A stretch of DNA of 64,000 nt. It comes from Pseudanabaena sp. FACHB-2040. Its GTDB lineage: Bacteria > Cyanobacteriota > Cyanobacteriia > Phormidesmidales > Phormidesmidaceae. The notes under the pieces were generated by a model. The model was not told where the DNA came from, made no database searches, and was given only the letters and a program-made list of their open reading frames with translations. Position numbers and translations under genes: made by a program. Positions 1-13,873 of this stretch are shown one piece after another (position 1 is the first letter of the stretch; each line of letters starts with the position of its first letter). The stretch covers positions 310,001-374,000 of the forward strand of contig NZ_JACJQO010000019.1 in NCBI RefSeq assembly GCF_014696715.1. The letters run 5' to 3'.

Positions 1-645
1 GCCCAGAGGCGCTCGTCTTCTGAGGCCCCTCCAACCCAATCTGCTGGCAACCCCATCTTTGGCTTTGCTGAGGCAGATGTGGTCTCTCTAGTCGTCGAGC
101 GCGACGGCGAAACTCTAGCTTTTGAGCGAGATGATCAGAACACCTGGCAGATGGTGCAGCCTGTGCAAGCTATAGCCGAGGAAGGAGCCGTTGCCTTTCT
201 GCTAAGTCGCCTGACAAGTGATGCCCCGGTTCAAGAACTGACGCTGAACCCCGATCAGCAGGCTGAGTTTGGCTTCACGCCACCCTCTGGCACCATCGAA
301 CTCGCCCTAGCAGACGGCACCCGCCATACTCTCGTCTTAGGAGGCAAGGACTTCAGTGGTACTGCCCTCTATGCGCTGATCGATCCGGAGCAGGTGCCGC
401 TGCCTGAAGACGCTGGGGAGGTGCCCCTCTATGTCGTGTCTCTTGACGTGGCAAACGGGGTCAACCGTCCTTTGGCAGAGTGGCAAGTTGCTACAGATGC
501 GCCAGCCAGCACCCCCACTAGCGAGGCTTCGACTGAGGAGCCAGCAACGCCTGCAGCCGAAGATACCACTCAGGAGTCTCCAGAAGCTGCACCTGAAGAG
601 CCAACGGCAGAAGAGGGTGAATCTGCACCACCGACTACTCCTTAA
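1..645 (+). CDS. DUF4340 domain-containing protein (5' end outside window)
   Basis: The frame is open from the first base to the TAA at 643-645, so the gene starts upstream of the window. The visible part looks like the C-terminal portion of a DUF4340 protein: repeated beta-strand units such as LVVERDGETLAFER and IELALADGTRHTLVLGG, a pattern this family uses for tandem small beta domains. After about residue 160 it becomes a Pro/Thr/Glu/Ser-rich acidic tail, probably disordered. DUF4340 proteins often sit next to GldG-type ABC transporter genes, but the upstream neighbour is not visible. Biochemical function is unknown. The nearest downstream gene, purU, lies on the same strand. Confidence 0.8.
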   Translation, partial: AQRRSSSEAPPTQSAGNPIFGFAEADVVSLVVERDGETLAFERDDQNTWQMVQPVQAIAEEGAVAFLLSRLTSDAPVQELTLNPDQQAEFGFTPPSGTIELALADGTRHTLVLGGKDFSGTALYALIDPEQVPLPEDAGEVPLYVVSLDVANGVNRPLAEWQVATDAPASTPTSEASTEEPATPAAEDTTQESPEAAPEEPTAEEGESAPPTTP

Positions 646-750
646 AGGTTTTCAGCTTTGGCTTCTGGAGCACAAAAACTGAAGCCCAGAAAACGGACTG
701 GCCCGGAACCGAATGATAGGCTAGCGAAGCGCCTGCATGAAAAGATCGCT

Positions 751-1605
751 ATGAGTGTTCCTACGGCAACCCTATTAATTTCCTGCCCCGATCAGAGAGG
801 GTTGGTGGCAAAAATTGCCAGCTTTATTTACTCCAATGGCGGCAATATTGTTCACGCCGACCAGCATCGGGACGAAGAGGCGGGGCTGTTTTTGTCACGA
901 CTGGAGTGGCAGCTAGAGGGATTTAACCTGCCTAGGGAGCTAATTGGTCCGGCTTTTAATGCGATCGCACAGCCCCTAGGAGCCGACTGGCGACTGCAGT
1001 TTTCTGATGCCGTGCCCCGCATCGCTATCTGGGTCAGCCGTCAAGATCACTGCCTCTTAGATCTGCTCTGGCGACACAAGGCAGGGGAGTTAGCTGGGCA
1101 CATTCCGCTAATCATCAGCAACCACCCCAACCTCAAGCCCATTGCCGACCAGTTTGGCATCGACTATCACCATATTCCCGTCACTGCCGAGACCAAAGCT
1201 GAGCAGGAAGCTCAGCAGGCTAAGCTGCTGCGGCAGTACCAGATCGACTTAGTAGTGCTGGCTAAATACATGCAGGTGCTCTCGCCCGATTTTGTGGCTC
1301 AGTTTCCCAGCATCATCAACATTCACCACTCATTTTTGCCCGCCTTTGTTGGGGCCAATCCTTATCACCGCGCTTACGAACGGGGTGTCAAGATCATTGG
1401 GGCTACCGCCCACTACGTCACCTCTGACCTAGATGCAGGCCCCATTATTGAGCAAGACGTCGTTCGCATTAGCCACCGCGACGAGGTCAAAGACCTAATT
1501 CGCAAGGGCAAAGATCTAGAGCGCATGGTGCTGGCTCGTGCAGTCAGGCTACACCTACAAAACCGCACCCTGATCTACGGCAACCGAACCGTCGTGTTTG
1601 CTTAG
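751..1605 (+). CDS. purU: Formyltetrahydrofolate deformylase
   Basis: Hydrolyses 10-formyl-tetrahydrofolate to formate and THF, balancing one-carbon pools and feeding formate to purine synthesis; cytosolic. Residues 1-80 form an ACT domain (ATLLISCPDQRGLVAKIASF), followed by a formyl-transferase fold with the catalytic Asn-His-Asp set seen in INIHHSFLP and SDLDAGPII. From ATG 751 the protein is 284 residues, the usual family length. The frame stays open upstream to a TTG at 658, but the extra 31 residues are basic and unlike the family. A 10-bp stem hairpin follows the stop. Confidence 0.93.
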   Translation: MSVPTATLLISCPDQRGLVAKIASFIYSNGGNIVHADQHRDEEAGLFLSRLEWQLEGFNLPRELIGPAFNAIAQPLGADWRLQFSDAVPRIAIWVSRQDHCLLDLLWRHKAGELAGHIPLIISNHPNLKPIADQFGIDYHHIPVTAETKAEQEAQQAKLLRQYQIDLVVLAKYMQVLSPDFVAQFPSIINIHHSFLPAFVGANPYHRAYERGVKIIGATAHYVTSDLDAGPIIEQDVVRISHRDEVKDLIRKGKDLERMVLARAVRLHLQNRTLIYGNRTVVFA

Positions 1606-1633
1606 CACAAGAGTTTTAGGTGGCATCACAAAA

Positions 1634-1658
1634 ATGGGACGGAATTACTCCGTCCCAT
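1634..1658 (+). terminator. Terminator-like hairpin after purU
   Basis: Perfect 10-bp inverted repeat (ATGGGACGGA / TCCGTCCCAT) with a 5-nt loop, 28 nt after the purU stop and between convergent genes (purU and the ATP synthase operon). There is no strong T-run, so termination is inferred from position. Confidence 0.55.
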
Positions 1659-1702
1659 CAATGCATCAAGACCTGATTAAATTCAACGTATTTTCTGAGT
1701 TC

Positions 1703-1730
1703 TTAGAGACGGGATTAATCGCGTCTCTAA
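1703..1730. repeat. GAGACG palindromic repeat
   Basis: Arms TTAGAGACGGGATT (1703-1716) and AATCGCGTCTCTAA (1717-1730) pair in 13 of 14 positions. The same GAGACG-N-CGTCTC hairpin recurs near 40924 and at 50755-50788, so it is a dispersed palindrome. Here it lies between convergent genes and could also work as a bidirectional terminator. Confidence 0.6.
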
Positions 1731-1755
1731 GCCTCGTACTCATCGTGAAGCCGAT

Positions 1756-2703
1756 TTAGCCTAGCGCCTCAGCACCAGACACAACTTCCAGAAGTTCCTG
1801 CGTGATGGCGGCCTGACGGGCCTTATTGTAAGAGAGCGTCAGATCTTTAGCCAGTTCCTTAGCGTTGTCGCTGGCGTTGTTCATGGCAGTCATTCGAGCC
1901 GCTAGTTCGCTGGCGGCCGATTCCTGCAGCGCCCGCAGAATCTGGTTATTCAGATAAAGCGGCAGCAGCGCATCTAGAATCTGCACCGGATCTTGCTCAA
2001 AGATCATGTCTTGGGGCAGAGACTGCAGCGGAGACTGCACCTTCTCACGGGCTACCTCAAAGGCACCGCCGCGAGTTGTCAGCCGGAAAATTTCATCGTC
2101 TGCGGCTTCTAGCCCTTGAGGGTCGAGCGGCAGCAGAGTTTGAATGACAGGGCGAGAGCTGACTAGGGAAACGAAGCGGGTATACACTAGCTCCACCCGG
2201 TCAACCGACTCCGAAAGAAACAGAGAGAGCAGCTGATCAGCAATCCGAGAGGCCTCATCAGCCGTTGGGATTTGCTCTAGGCCGGTGAAGGTGGCATCAA
2301 TCGGCTGGCTGCGTCGCTGGAAGTACTGGGTAGCTTTGCGACCCACCAGGACGTAGTTGTAAGCAACCCCTTCTGCAGCCAGTTCTTTGGCTCGCAGCTC
2401 GGCGCGACGAATGACGTTTGTGTTGTAACCGCCGCATAGACCCCGGTCGCCGGAAATAACCAGCAAACCGACCCGCTCAACCTCGCGCTTTCGCAGCAGG
2501 GGCAGATCTGCCTCCTCAAACCGCAGCCGGGTTTGCAGGCCATAGAGCACCTGAGCTAGCCGATCCGCAAAAGGCCGGGTAGCAATCACCTGCTCCTGGG
2601 CCCGACGGACTTTGGCGGCTGCCACGAGGCGCATCGCTTCAGTAATTTTGCGCGTGTTCTTGACGGACTGGATGCGATCGCGAATCGCTTTTAAGTTTGG
2701 CAT
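1756..2703 (-). CDS. atpG: ATP synthase F1 subunit gamma (cyanobacterial name atpC)
   Basis: Central rotor shaft of F1, coupling c-ring rotation to catalysis on the thylakoid or plasma membrane. It starts [31 protein letters not shown], the conserved N-terminal coiled coil, and ends with the partner helix ([21 protein letters not shown]). At 315 residues it is the long cyanobacterial/chloroplast form with a central insertion. The only cysteine is in [10 protein letters not shown], so the chloroplast redox-switch cysteine pair is absent, as known for cyanobacteria. Last gene of the operon, 65 nt after atpA. The symbol atpG follows E. coli usage; cyanobacterial papers use atpC. Confidence 0.96.
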   Translation of the reverse strand: MPNLKAIRDRIQSVKNTRKITEAMRLVAAAKVRRAQEQVIATRPFADRLAQVLYGLQTRLRFEEADLPLLRKREVERVGLLVISGDRGLCGGYNTNVIRRAELRAKELAAEGVAYNYVLVGRKATQYFQRRSQPIDATFTGLEQIPTADEASRIADQLLSLFLSESVDRVELVYTRFVSLVSSRPVIQTLLPLDPQGLEAADDEIFRLTTRGGAFEVAREKVQSPLQSLPQDMIFEQDPVQILDALLPLYLNNQILRALQESAASELAARMTAMNNASDNAKELAKDLTLSYNKARQAAITQELLEVVSGAEALG

Positions 2704-2729
2704 AGCTTCTTCTCACCAATCGGGTTGTT

Positions 2730-2758
2730 GGTCGGCAGGGTTAAACTGCCTACCGACC
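2730..2758 (-). promoter_or_regulatory. Intercistronic hairpin between atpA and the gamma gene
   Basis: Arms GGTCGGCAGG (2730-2739) and CCTACCGACC (2749-2758) pair in 9 of 10 positions in the 65-nt spacer between atpA and the gamma subunit gene. Possible RNA processing or stability element; the role is inferred only from position. Confidence 0.4.
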
Positions 2759-2768
2759 AGGGCAGTGT

Positions 2769-4286
2769 CTAGACTGCGGCCATGAAAGCTTGCTTGGCTT
2801 CGTTAATGGCGTCTTTCAGCAGCGTTTCGCTCTCATCCGACAGCTTCTTCTCACTGCGAATCAGCTCAGCAAACTGGGGCTTGCTGTTACGCAGGTATTC
2901 GCGCAGTTCCTTAGCAAAGTCGGTGACTTTGGCTACCGGCACCTCATCCATATAGCCGTTAATGCCGGCATAGATGATAGCGACCTGCTCTTCGACTGGC
3001 AGGGGAGAGTACTGGGCCTGCTTCAGCAGTTCCCGCAGCCGCTGGCCTCGGGCTAGCTGCTTCTGAGTAGCTGGATCCAGGTCAGAGGCAAACTGGGAGA
3101 ATGCCTGCAGTTCGTCGAACTGAGCCAATTCCAGCTTCACCTTACCGGCAACCTGCTTCATTGCCTTAATCTGAGCGGCAGAACCCACGCGGGAGACCGA
3201 AATACCGGCGTTAATAGCAGGGCGCAAACCCGAGTTAAATAGGTCAGAGGAGAGGAAGATCTGACCATCGGTGATAGAGATCACGTTGGTGGGAATGTAG
3301 GCAGATACGTCGCCAGCCTGGGTTTCGATGATCGGCAGGGCGGTCATGCTGCCCTCACCCAGTTCGGGGCTAAGCTTAGCAGCCCGCTCTAGGAGGCGAG
3401 AGTGTAGGTAGAACACATCGCCGGGGTAGGCTTCCCGACCGGGCGGACGACGCAGCAGCAAGGACATCTGACGGTAAGCGTTGGCCTGTTTGGAAAGGTC
3501 GTCGTAGATCACCAGGGTGTGACGGCCCTTGTACATGAAGTACTCGGCCAGAGATGCCCCAGTGTAGGGAGCTAAGTACTGCAGAGACGCGGGTTCGTTG
3601 GCGTTAGCAGCCACTACGATGGTGTACTCCATCGCACCACGCTCTTCCAGCACGTTGACAATCTGAGCGACAGAAGACGCTTTTTGGCCGATGGCTACGT
3701 AAACGCAAACCACGTTCTCAGACTTCTGGTTGAGAATGGTGTCGATTGCGATCGCAGTCTTACCCGTCTGCCGGTCTCCGATAATCAGCTCTCGCTGACC
3801 CCGACCGATGGGAATCATCGCGTCGATAGCGGTAATCCCAGTTTGCAGCGGCTCATACACCGACTTCCGCTGAATGATGCCAGGAGCGGGAGACTCAAGC
3901 AGGCGGCTATCAGAAACCTGAATGTCGCCTTTGCCGTCAATGGGGCGGGCCAAAGCATCTACTACCCGACCCAGCATAGCGTCGCCTACGGGAATAGACG
4001 CAATTTTGCCAGTAGCGTTTACGGCGCTACCTTCTTGAATATTGACCCCGTCGCCCATCATCACGGCACCAACGTTGTCTTCTTCCAAGTTCAGAGCGAT
4101 ACCAATCGTACCGTCTTCGAACTCAAGCAGTTCGCTGGCCATGACCTGCTCGAGGCCATAGATGCGGGCAATACCGTCACCTACCTGGAGCACGGTTCCT
4201 ACATTAGAAACCTTGACATCCTGGTTGTACTGCTCAATCTGCTGCCGAATAATGCTGCTAATTTCGTCAGGTCTGATGCTAACCAT
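2769..4286 (-). CDS. atpA: ATP synthase F1 subunit alpha
   Basis: Non-catalytic nucleotide-binding subunit of the F1 hexamer. 505 residues, standard length. Walker A GDRQTGKT lies at residues 170-177, with the N-terminal beta-barrel before it ([20 protein letters not shown]) and the conserved region [30 protein letters not shown] after it. It lies between the delta and gamma genes in the usual cyanobacterial order. The beta and epsilon genes are not in this window; in cyanobacteria they normally form a separate pair elsewhere. Confidence 0.98.
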   Translation of the reverse strand: MVSIRPDEISSIIRQQIEQYNQDVKVSNVGTVLQVGDGIARIYGLEQVMASELLEFEDGTIGIALNLEEDNVGAVMMGDGVNIQEGSAVNATGKIASIPVGDAMLGRVVDALARPIDGKGDIQVSDSRLLESPAPGIIQRKSVYEPLQTGITAIDAMIPIGRGQRELIIGDRQTGKTAIAIDTILNQKSENVVCVYVAIGQKASSVAQIVNVLEERGAMEYTIVVAANANEPASLQYLAPYTGASLAEYFMYKGRHTLVIYDDLSKQANAYRQMSLLLRRPPGREAYPGDVFYLHSRLLERAAKLSPELGEGSMTALPIIETQAGDVSAYIPTNVISITDGQIFLSSDLFNSGLRPAINAGISVSRVGSAAQIKAMKQVAGKVKLELAQFDELQAFSQFASDLDPATQKQLARGQRLRELLKQAQYSPLPVEEQVAIIYAGINGYMDEVPVAKVTDFAKELREYLRNSKPQFAELIRSEKKLSDESETLLKDAINEAKQAFMAAV

Positions 4287-4339
4287 AGGAGTTGCTCTGC
4301 TAAACCTAAGTGAAAACTAAATGACTTTAACTGCCCTAA

Positions 4340-4897
4340 TTAGGCAGGCGCGCCCAATTGCATACCAATACGACGGAGCTGTCCCCGCAGACTGGCATCA
4401 ATGACTTGAGAGCCGACTTTAATAATCAGCCCACCCAACAACGACGGATCTACCTGAACTGAGAGATCTACCTGCCGAGCTTGAGAAATTTGAATCACCC
4501 GCTGCTTAATCGCCTCTTTCTGCTCGTCAGACAGTTCCACTGCAGACGTCACCTCTGCCAAAACTGTCTGATTGAGTTCGCGCAGCAGCGCCTGATATTG
4601 CCGCAAAATACCCTCTAGAAAACCAATGCGGCCCCGATCTACCAGGAGCATCAAAAAATTGGCAACGAAGGGGCTCACCTGATCTGCAGTGATTTGGCTT
4701 AAAACTCCCTTCTTGGCCTCAGAACCCACTAGAGGGTTGCTTAAGAACAGAGCCAATTCATCGGAAGATCCTAGGAGCTCAAGAATACGGCTGGATTCTT
4801 CCCCAACTTGATCTGTCAGGTTGTTGTCCTTAGCAAGGGACATCAGTGCCTGAGCATAGGGTGCAGAAACTTCAGATGTAATCGTGCTGTCATTCAC
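4340..4897 (-). CDS. atpH: ATP synthase F1 subunit delta
   Basis: Peripheral-stalk subunit (OSCP type) joining F1 to the b/b' stalk. 185 residues. N-terminal helical domain (VSAPYAQALMSLAKDNNL) and conserved C-terminal motif DPSLLGGLIIKVGSQVIDAS. The start is GTG at 4897; its G is the last base of the atpF stop codon (TAGTG overlap), which implies translational coupling. Cyanobacterial literature calls this gene atpD. Confidence 0.95.
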   Translation of the reverse strand: MNDSTITSEVSAPYAQALMSLAKDNNLTDQVGEESSRILELLGSSDELALFLSNPLVGSEAKKGVLSQITADQVSPFVANFLMLLVDRGRIGFLEGILRQYQALLRELNQTVLAEVTSAVELSDEQKEAIKQRVIQISQARQVDLSVQVDPSLLGGLIIKVGSQVIDASLRGQLRRIGMQLGAPA

Positions 4898-5427
4898 TAG
4901 CGATCTCCTCCCAACTGAGCGATGCTGGCATCTACCAAGCGAGTCTGAACGTCACCCTGGAGGCGATTGGGCAATTCAGCCTCAGCCCGCTCAACAGCTG
5001 CCGCTGAAATTTGCTGTCTCAGCTCCCGCACAATGCGCTCCTGCTGAGAGGTCAAATCCTGAGCAGCATTGGCCTTGAGCCGTTCTACATCGGCTTGGGC
5101 CTGCATAAGAATAGCTTCCCTCGCTCGGGCAGCAGATTGCTCACCGTTGGCCAAAATTTGCTGGGCCTCATCTTGGGCCAACGCTAGCCTCTGTTGCTGC
5201 TCTGCTAACGCTGACGCTGCTTCCTGCTTGCGCCGCTCTGCGTCCCGAATAGACTCTTCGATAGTCGCTTTCCGTGTTGACAGGGTATTGCCAAGGAACT
5301 TACGACCGAAGTAAACCAGAATGCCGATCACAAGGGCTAAGTTAATGAGGTTGGTCTCAAGAATGTCAAAGTTAAGACCAAATCCCCCTTCTGTAGCTAG
5401 AAACCAACCAATATCCATACTTTTCAT
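4897..5427 (-). CDS. atpF: ATP synthase Fo subunit b
   Basis: Peripheral-stalk subunit: an N-terminal membrane helix (NLALVIGILVYFGRKFLG, about residues 30-48) followed by a long charged coiled coil rich in Glu, Arg, Ala and Gln that reaches up to F1. 176 residues from ATG 5427; ATG 5418 (MDIGWFLATEG) is an alternative start. It overlaps the delta gene by one base and follows the paralogous b' gene, giving the heterodimeric b/b' stalk of photosynthetic organisms. Confidence 0.95.
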   Translation of the reverse strand: MKSMDIGWFLATEGGFGLNFDILETNLINLALVIGILVYFGRKFLGNTLSTRKATIEESIRDAERRKQEAASALAEQQQRLALAQDEAQQILANGEQSAARAREAILMQAQADVERLKANAAQDLTSQQERIVRELRQQISAAAVERAEAELPNRLQGDVQTRLVDASIAQLGGDR

Positions 5428-5498
5428 CCGTCAAGGGCGCAATCAGTCAAAAGAAAAGCAGCCGCAAAGAAGAACTGAGGCAGCAGCCTGACCAAACG

Positions 5499-5990
5499 TT
5501 AAGCAGCAATAGAGCTGAGTAGCTTGTCTAGAATCTGACGGCTCAGATCGTCAACCTGCTGCTGCAGCGTACCTAGAGCAGCCTGCTTTTGTTCGTCTAG
5601 TTCCCGCTGGACCTGCTCTCGCTGAGCCTGAGCTTCTTGCTGAGCCTCAGCAATGGTTTTAGCAGCCATTTTCTGGGCAGACTCTTGAGCATCTGCAATA
5701 ACAGACTGCACCTTGCGGCGAGAATCGGCCAGTTCTTGCTCGTACTGCTTTGCCAACTGCTCAGCCTTGGCTAGACGCTCTTGAGCATCAACTTTATTGT
5801 TACGGACGTAGCTATCCCGCTCGTCAATTGCCTTGCCCAACGGCTTATAAAAAATAGCGTTGAGAATAACCGCCAGCAAAATAAACTGAACGGCCATCAA
5901 GGGCAGAGTGGCATCTAGGTCAAACAGACCCCCACCCTCTTCTGCTGCTTCTGCTGCTTCTACGGCTAATAGCCAGATCGAGTCAATCAT
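5499..5990 (-). CDS. atpF2: ATP synthase Fo subunit b' (cyanobacterial atpG)
   Basis: Second, diverged copy of subunit b. From ATG 5990 it is 163 residues: an acidic start ([23 protein letters not shown]), one membrane helix ([21 protein letters not shown]) and a coiled coil. An in-frame upstream ATG at 6047 exists, but ATG 5990 has a GGGAGGGT Shine-Dalgarno just before it and matches family length. It lies between the c and b genes, as in chloroplast and cyanobacterial operons. A hairpin precedes it. Confidence 0.93.
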   Translation of the reverse strand: MIDSIWLLAVEAAEAAEEGGGLFDLDATLPLMAVQFILLAVILNAIFYKPLGKAIDERDSYVRNNKVDAQERLAKAEQLAKQYEQELADSRRKVQSVIADAQESAQKMAAKTIAEAQQEAQAQREQVQRELDEQKQAALGTLQQQVDDLSRQILDKLLSSIAA

Positions 5991-6061
5991 CCCTACCAAC
6001 CCTCCCCTTTTTCGAGAGGGACTGTGTGAACACGACTTAGATAACAAAAAGAGTTAAACGA

Positions 6062-6079
6062 GGGGGAGCATGGCCCCCC
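6062..6079 (-). promoter_or_regulatory. G/C-rich hairpin in the spacer after the c-subunit gene
   Basis: A run of G (6062-6066) and a run of C (6073-6080) flank the short AGCATGG, giving a strong small hairpin in the mRNA between the c-subunit stop and the b' start. Its position suits a stability or attenuation element favouring the multicopy c subunit. This is inference. Confidence 0.4.
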
Positions 6080-6101
6080 CTTTGGCATTTATCCAACCGG
6101 C

Positions 6102-6389
<288 letters not shown>

Positions 6390-6501
6390 TCACATACACA
6401 AGAGACCGAGGTCTCTCACAGTGCGGCCCTTACAACCGCAGGAACTGATAGGGTTAGTGACTACCAGTCAGCGGGCATTCAACTGGGCGATCGCTTGGAG
6501 A

Positions 6502-7251
6502 TCACCCATGCTCTTCTCCACCGTGCCCTTCAATGGCTTCCCCAATGTAGGCGGCGGCCAGGGTTGCAAAAATCAGAGCCTGAATGGCGCTGGTAAACAA
6601 CCCAAGGATCATCACTGGTAGGGGTACGAAGAGAGGTACCAGCAGCACCAGTACAGCCACCACAAGCTCATCCGCCAAGATGTTGCCAAACAGACGGAAG
6701 CTCAGGGAAAGGGGCTTGGTGAAATCTTCTAAAACGTTGATGGGCAGCAGAATTGGGGTTGGCTCAATGTACTTAGCGAAGTACCCCAATCCTCGATTGC
6801 TAAACCCGGCATAGAAATAGGCCAGGGAAGTCAGCAGCGCCAGCGCCACCGTCGTATTAATGTCGTTGGTTGGGGCAGCTAGTTCACCAGATGGTATGTG
6901 AATTAGCTTCCAAGGAATGAGGGCCCCCGACCAGTTGGAAACAAAAATGAATAGGAACAGGGTTCCAACGAAGGGCACCCAGGGCCGGTATTCTTTTTCA
7001 CCAATCTGGTCTTTAGCCAGATCCCGAATAAACTCCAGCGCGTACTCCATCAAGTTCTGTATTCCTGACGGAATCCGTTGGATGTTGCGGGTCGCCAATA
7101 GGGAGACGATGACCAAAAGACCAATCACGAACCAGGAGGTCAAAAAGACTTGTCCGTGTAGCTTTAGGTTACCGATCTGCCAGTAAAAGTGCTCGCCAAC
7201 TTCCAGTTTGGCAAGCGTTATGTAGGGTAAGGCGTGAATATTGATTAACAT
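6502..7251 (-). CDS. atpB: ATP synthase Fo subunit a
   Basis: Stator channel subunit that passes protons to and from the c-ring. Multiple membrane helices; conserved [20 protein letters not shown] carries the essential arginine, and the C-terminal helix is [21 protein letters not shown]. The frame extends to a TTG at 7260; ATG 7251 (MLINIHALP) is chosen, giving 249 residues. It ends with a short His/Gly/Glu tail (EGHGGEEHG). Follows atpI in the operon. Confidence 0.95.
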   Translation of the reverse strand: MLINIHALPYITLAKLEVGEHFYWQIGNLKLHGQVFLTSWFVIGLLVIVSLLATRNIQRIPSGIQNLMEYALEFIRDLAKDQIGEKEYRPWVPFVGTLFLFIFVSNWSGALIPWKLIHIPSGELAAPTNDINTTVALALLTSLAYFYAGFSNRGLGYFAKYIEPTPILLPINVLEDFTKPLSLSFRLFGNILADELVVAVLVLLVPLFVPLPVMILGLFTSAIQALIFATLAAAYIGEAIEGHGGEEHG

Positions 7252-7319
7252 CTCCACCAAACTTAAGATTTCCGCAGGAATCCACGAGAAAAAGGATGCT
7301 AGACTACCGAATTAAGACT

Positions 7320-7817
7320 CTATTCGGGTAGAACAGAGGTCCAAAGAGTATAGGCAATCAGCGCGGCTTTATAGGTCAAAAACCCGAGGAAAACGGGCAT
7401 GACTTGGAGCTGGTTCCATTGAGTTGCCACTAAGATAAGGCCAATGAACAGGGCTAAGCGGCCACTGCCAATCTTTTGGCGGCCTCGTCCCAAGTCGGCT
7501 ACATTTTTAGCCAACATTCTCAAGTAAACCACACCTGTGCACGCCCCAATCAGATAATTCAGAGCAATGTCTAAGGAGTAAAATCCCCAGACAGAGAAAA
7601 AGATGATGATGGTGAAAACCAGCGTACAAATCAGCAAGTTTTGCTGAAGCCGAAAGTACTCCCCCATCGCAGAGTCAGAGGGAGGGGGCAAGTTAGGGGC
7701 AGCTTCGGCAGGCTGCTCCTGGTCGTCTGGCTTTTCGTCGAGTGGGGCTCTAGATACCGTCACCGAATCTCTGAAATCCCTAGTGCTGCAAGGTCTGTCG
7801 CGTTTGTAACAGACCAC
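7320..7817 (-). CDS. atpI: ATP synthase subunit I (AtpI-like)
   Basis: First gene of the ATP synthase operon. AtpI is a small membrane protein thought to help c-ring assembly or Mg uptake. After a polar, proline-rich N-terminus it shows [10 protein letters not shown] and about four hydrophobic helices ([67 protein letters not shown]). The start is uncertain: GTG 7817 gives 165 residues, and GTG 7763 gives 147 and is closer to the family length. No strong Shine-Dalgarno decides. Confidence 0.82.
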   Translation of the reverse strand: MVCYKRDRPCSTRDFRDSVTVSRAPLDEKPDDQEQPAEAAPNLPPPSDSAMGEYFRLQQNLLICTLVFTIIIFFSVWGFYSLDIALNYLIGACTGVVYLRMLAKNVADLGRGRQKIGSGRLALFIGLILVATQWNQLQVMPVFLGFLTYKAALIAYTLWTSVLPE

Positions 7818-7929
7818 AGAAGATCATATCACGGCAATAATACTTAATGTTGAGGGCTCTTGGGATCTCTGGCAATTTCCTCTCAATGACAGCCAGAAAT
7901 TTATCAGCCCTTCAAGTGCGTCAAACAAA

Positions 7930-9111
7930 CTACGGCTTTAGCAGAATTAGCTGGCGTTGGAGCAGCTGCCGCACTTGGGCCAACGTTAGCTCAACAGCGG
8001 GCAAGAGATCTTTAATGGAGTTGCTGCCGTCGCCACAGGCTTCTAAAAAGGCAAATTCTGCCTCGCTTAGGTTAACGATCTGGTAGTCATAGTCAAAAAT
8101 ACTGCGGCTGGGCCAGCCTTCCATACAGGGGTTGCGCTTGGGCTTGGCGTTCAGCAGAGCGGCATCATCAGACCAGTCGTAACGGGGCAAGGGCGGCTTG
8201 GCTAGAAAAAACTCAAAGTGGGTAATTTCGGGGTCTAGCAGTTCGATCAGGCGATAGCGATCTTTTTCAGGCAGCTGATTGGCCCGCGCCAGCAGTTCTG
8301 GGTTGTCGCTCAGCAGCCGCTCTAGCTGCCAGACCCGAGGGTTGGAGAAGCCTAGAAACTCCAAACCAGAGGCTTCGATCAGATCAAACAGTGTATCCAG
8401 GGTGTAGTCGATCTCCTGGGGGTGTACGTACATGTCAGCGAAGCATTCATCACGCTGGTTTTCCATGGCCCAGCGCTCCTGCTCCCGACGCTTGAGACGA
8501 TTACCATCGGGCAGACTGGCAAAGATCTGGCGACCAACGCTTACACCATCCTGGTAGTCGCCGCGCTGCTCCCCCTGGACCAGGGCGATTGCCTTTTGCA
8601 TCAGGGCAATTTCCCAACGACCAATCGCAGCATAAACAAAGATATGAAAAATGCCGCCGGGGGCCAGTTTGTCGGCCAGGGCCTGAATGCCGCGCTTGGG
8701 GTCGGGCATGTGATGGAGTACGCCGACACAGTTGATCCAATCAAACTGTCCAGTTAGCTGGTCGACGTCGTAAATGCTTAAGTTGTAGAAGGTGGCGCGG
8801 TCGGCCCCGGAGCGACGACAGCGTTCTTGAGCAGTTGCGATCGCACGTTCACTCAAATCTATCCCTGTCACCTGCGCCTGAGGATTTAGGTGCACCAAAT
8901 ACTCCGTCCCCACGCCGGTGCCACAGCCCGCATCGAGGATCTTCACATCCTGCCAACCCGGGGTTTGCCCCGTACAGAAACTGTAAGCGGCCAACCAATG
9001 CCAGCGCCAGTTGTAGCCAGGTGGTGGCTCATCTAGCAGCGGTTCAGGCGGAAAAGGATAGGTGTTATACAGCTTGGCAACTGCGTCGCTAACTGACTGA
9101 GTCGGGTCCAT
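7930..9111 (-). CDS. Class I SAM-dependent methyltransferase
   Basis: 393 residues. SAM-binding motif I is KILDAGCGTGVGTEYL (about residues 57-72), with an acidic post-motif at VTGIDLSERAIATA and motif IV-like FDWINCVGVLHHMPDP. The C-terminal half (from about residue 220) has no motif I recognise and probably holds substrate recognition. The substrate is unknown. It lies between the ATP synthase operon and the divergent phycobilisome genes and shares no obvious pathway with either. Confidence 0.85.
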   Translation of the reverse strand: MDPTQSVSDAVAKLYNTYPFPPEPLLDEPPPGYNWRWHWLAAYSFCTGQTPGWQDVKILDAGCGTGVGTEYLVHLNPQAQVTGIDLSERAIATAQERCRRSGADRATFYNLSIYDVDQLTGQFDWINCVGVLHHMPDPKRGIQALADKLAPGGIFHIFVYAAIGRWEIALMQKAIALVQGEQRGDYQDGVSVGRQIFASLPDGNRLKRREQERWAMENQRDECFADMYVHPQEIDYTLDTLFDLIEASGLEFLGFSNPRVWQLERLLSDNPELLARANQLPEKDRYRLIELLDPEITHFEFFLAKPPLPRYDWSDDAALLNAKPKRNPCMEGWPSRSIFDYDYQIVNLSEAEFAFLEACGDGSNSIKDLLPAVELTLAQVRQLLQRQLILLKP

Positions 9112-12887
<3,776 letters not shown>

Positions 12888-12902
12888 ATTCCTGGCATTA
12901 AC

Positions 12903-12933
12903 TGTAGAGGTATAGGGATCCTATACCTCTACA
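12903..12933 (+). repeat. Perfect palindrome after apcE
   Basis: Arms TGTAGAGGTATAG (12903-12915) and CTATACCTCTACA (12921-12933) are perfectly complementary with a 5-nt loop. It sits 16 nt after the apcE stop, just before the rho-independent terminator, and could stabilise the 3' end or be a tandem terminator. Confidence 0.6.
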
Positions 12934-12942
12934 AAGTTAGCT

Positions 12943-12975
12943 GGATTCGGAGACTTGCACCTCCGAATCCTTTTT
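12943..12975 (+). terminator. Rho-independent terminator of apcE
   Basis: Perfect 10-bp stem GGATTCGGAG (12943-12952) / CTCCGAATCC (12961-12970) followed at once by TTTTT. Classic intrinsic terminator on the plus strand, separating apcE from apcAB. Confidence 0.85.
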
Positions 12976-13322
12976 GTGTCTGTCTTTCAAAAGCCTGACC
13001 GACCCAGAGAGTGAGTAAAACTGAGGGCGAGTGTTACAAAATATTTCGCCTGTTCTAAGAAGGCTAACGCAATACCGGAAAATAAATCGGGAAGGTTGCT
13101 GAACCCAAAGGATTAGGAGAGATGGCAGTGTCATCCTAAAAAACTCCTAAAACTTGAAAGGATTGCATCCCCTGCAAACTGGTTTGCCAAATCCTGAGTT
13201 AGCTCTGAGCGGGTCTGCTCTAGAAGCTCACTAGCCCAGTTTGGCAACAGGGTTCAGCCGTCCAAGCAGGTGAATGCCAGTTTCCTAGATATCTGGTCAT
13301 AATTTTTCGGAGGAATTCATCA
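12976..13322 (+). promoter_or_regulatory. apcA upstream and leader region
   Basis: No gene seen. It carries the block TTGCATCCCCTGCAAAC (13163-13179) plus GGTTT and AATCCT, shared with the apcE leader, followed by CTCTGAGCGGG (13203-13213), which also has a counterpart (TTCTGAGCGG) in the apcE leader. A GGAGG Shine-Dalgarno precedes the apcA ATG at 13323 by about 10 nt. Confidence 0.55.
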
Positions 13323-13808
13323 ATGAGTATTGTCACGAAGTCAATCGTGAATGCAGATGCTGAGGCCCGCTACCTCGGCCCTGGCGAACTAGATCGGATC
13401 AAGACTTTCGTCACCTCTGGTGAGCGTCGTCTGCGCGTTGCTCAGGTTCTGACCGACTCCCGCGAGCGCATCGTCAAAGAAGCTGGTAACCAGCTGTTCC
13501 AGCGTCGTCCTGACGTCGTTTCCCCCGGTGGCAATGCCTACGGTGAAGAAATGACCGCTACCTGCCTGCGGGACCTCGACTACTACCTGCGCCTCGTCAC
13601 CTACGGAATCGTAGCGGGCGATGTCACTCCCATCGAAGAAATTGGTCTGGTGGGCGTTCGTGAAATGTACAACTCCCTGGGCACCCCCATCCCTGCAGTG
13701 GCTGAAGGTGTGCGTGCAATGAAAGCAGTTGCAGCTTCCTTGCTGTCCAGCGAAGATGCCTCTGAGGCTGCTTCTTACTTCGATTACGTGGCAGGCGGCC
13801 TGCAGTAA
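13323..13808 (+). CDS. apcA: Allophycocyanin alpha subunit
   Basis: Core phycobiliprotein, pairs with ApcB into trimers that stack into the core cylinders and pass excitation to the terminal emitters. 161 residues, standard. Phycocyanobilin-binding Cys81 is in [15 protein letters not shown] strong GGAGG precedes ATG 13323. Codon use is strongly biased toward common codons, as expected for a very highly expressed gene. apcB follows after 65 nt. Confidence 0.98.
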   Translation: MSIVTKSIVNADAEARYLGPGELDRIKTFVTSGERRLRVAQVLTDSRERIVKEAGNQLFQRRPDVVSPGGNAYGEEMTATCLRDLDYYLRLVTYGIVAGDVTPIEEIGLVGVREMYNSLGTPIPAVAEGVRAMKAVAASLLSSEDASEAASYFDYVAGGLQ

Positions 13809-13873
13809 TAGCTGATTGCCCCCTTGTTATTGGTTTAGTTGAGATTAGGTCAGTTTAAGGAAGCATCAAAAAC

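Noticed and set aside
3684-4313. 209-codon plus-strand ORF opposite atpA
   Set aside because: Shadow frame of a highly conserved gene; no ribosome site and no family resemblance.
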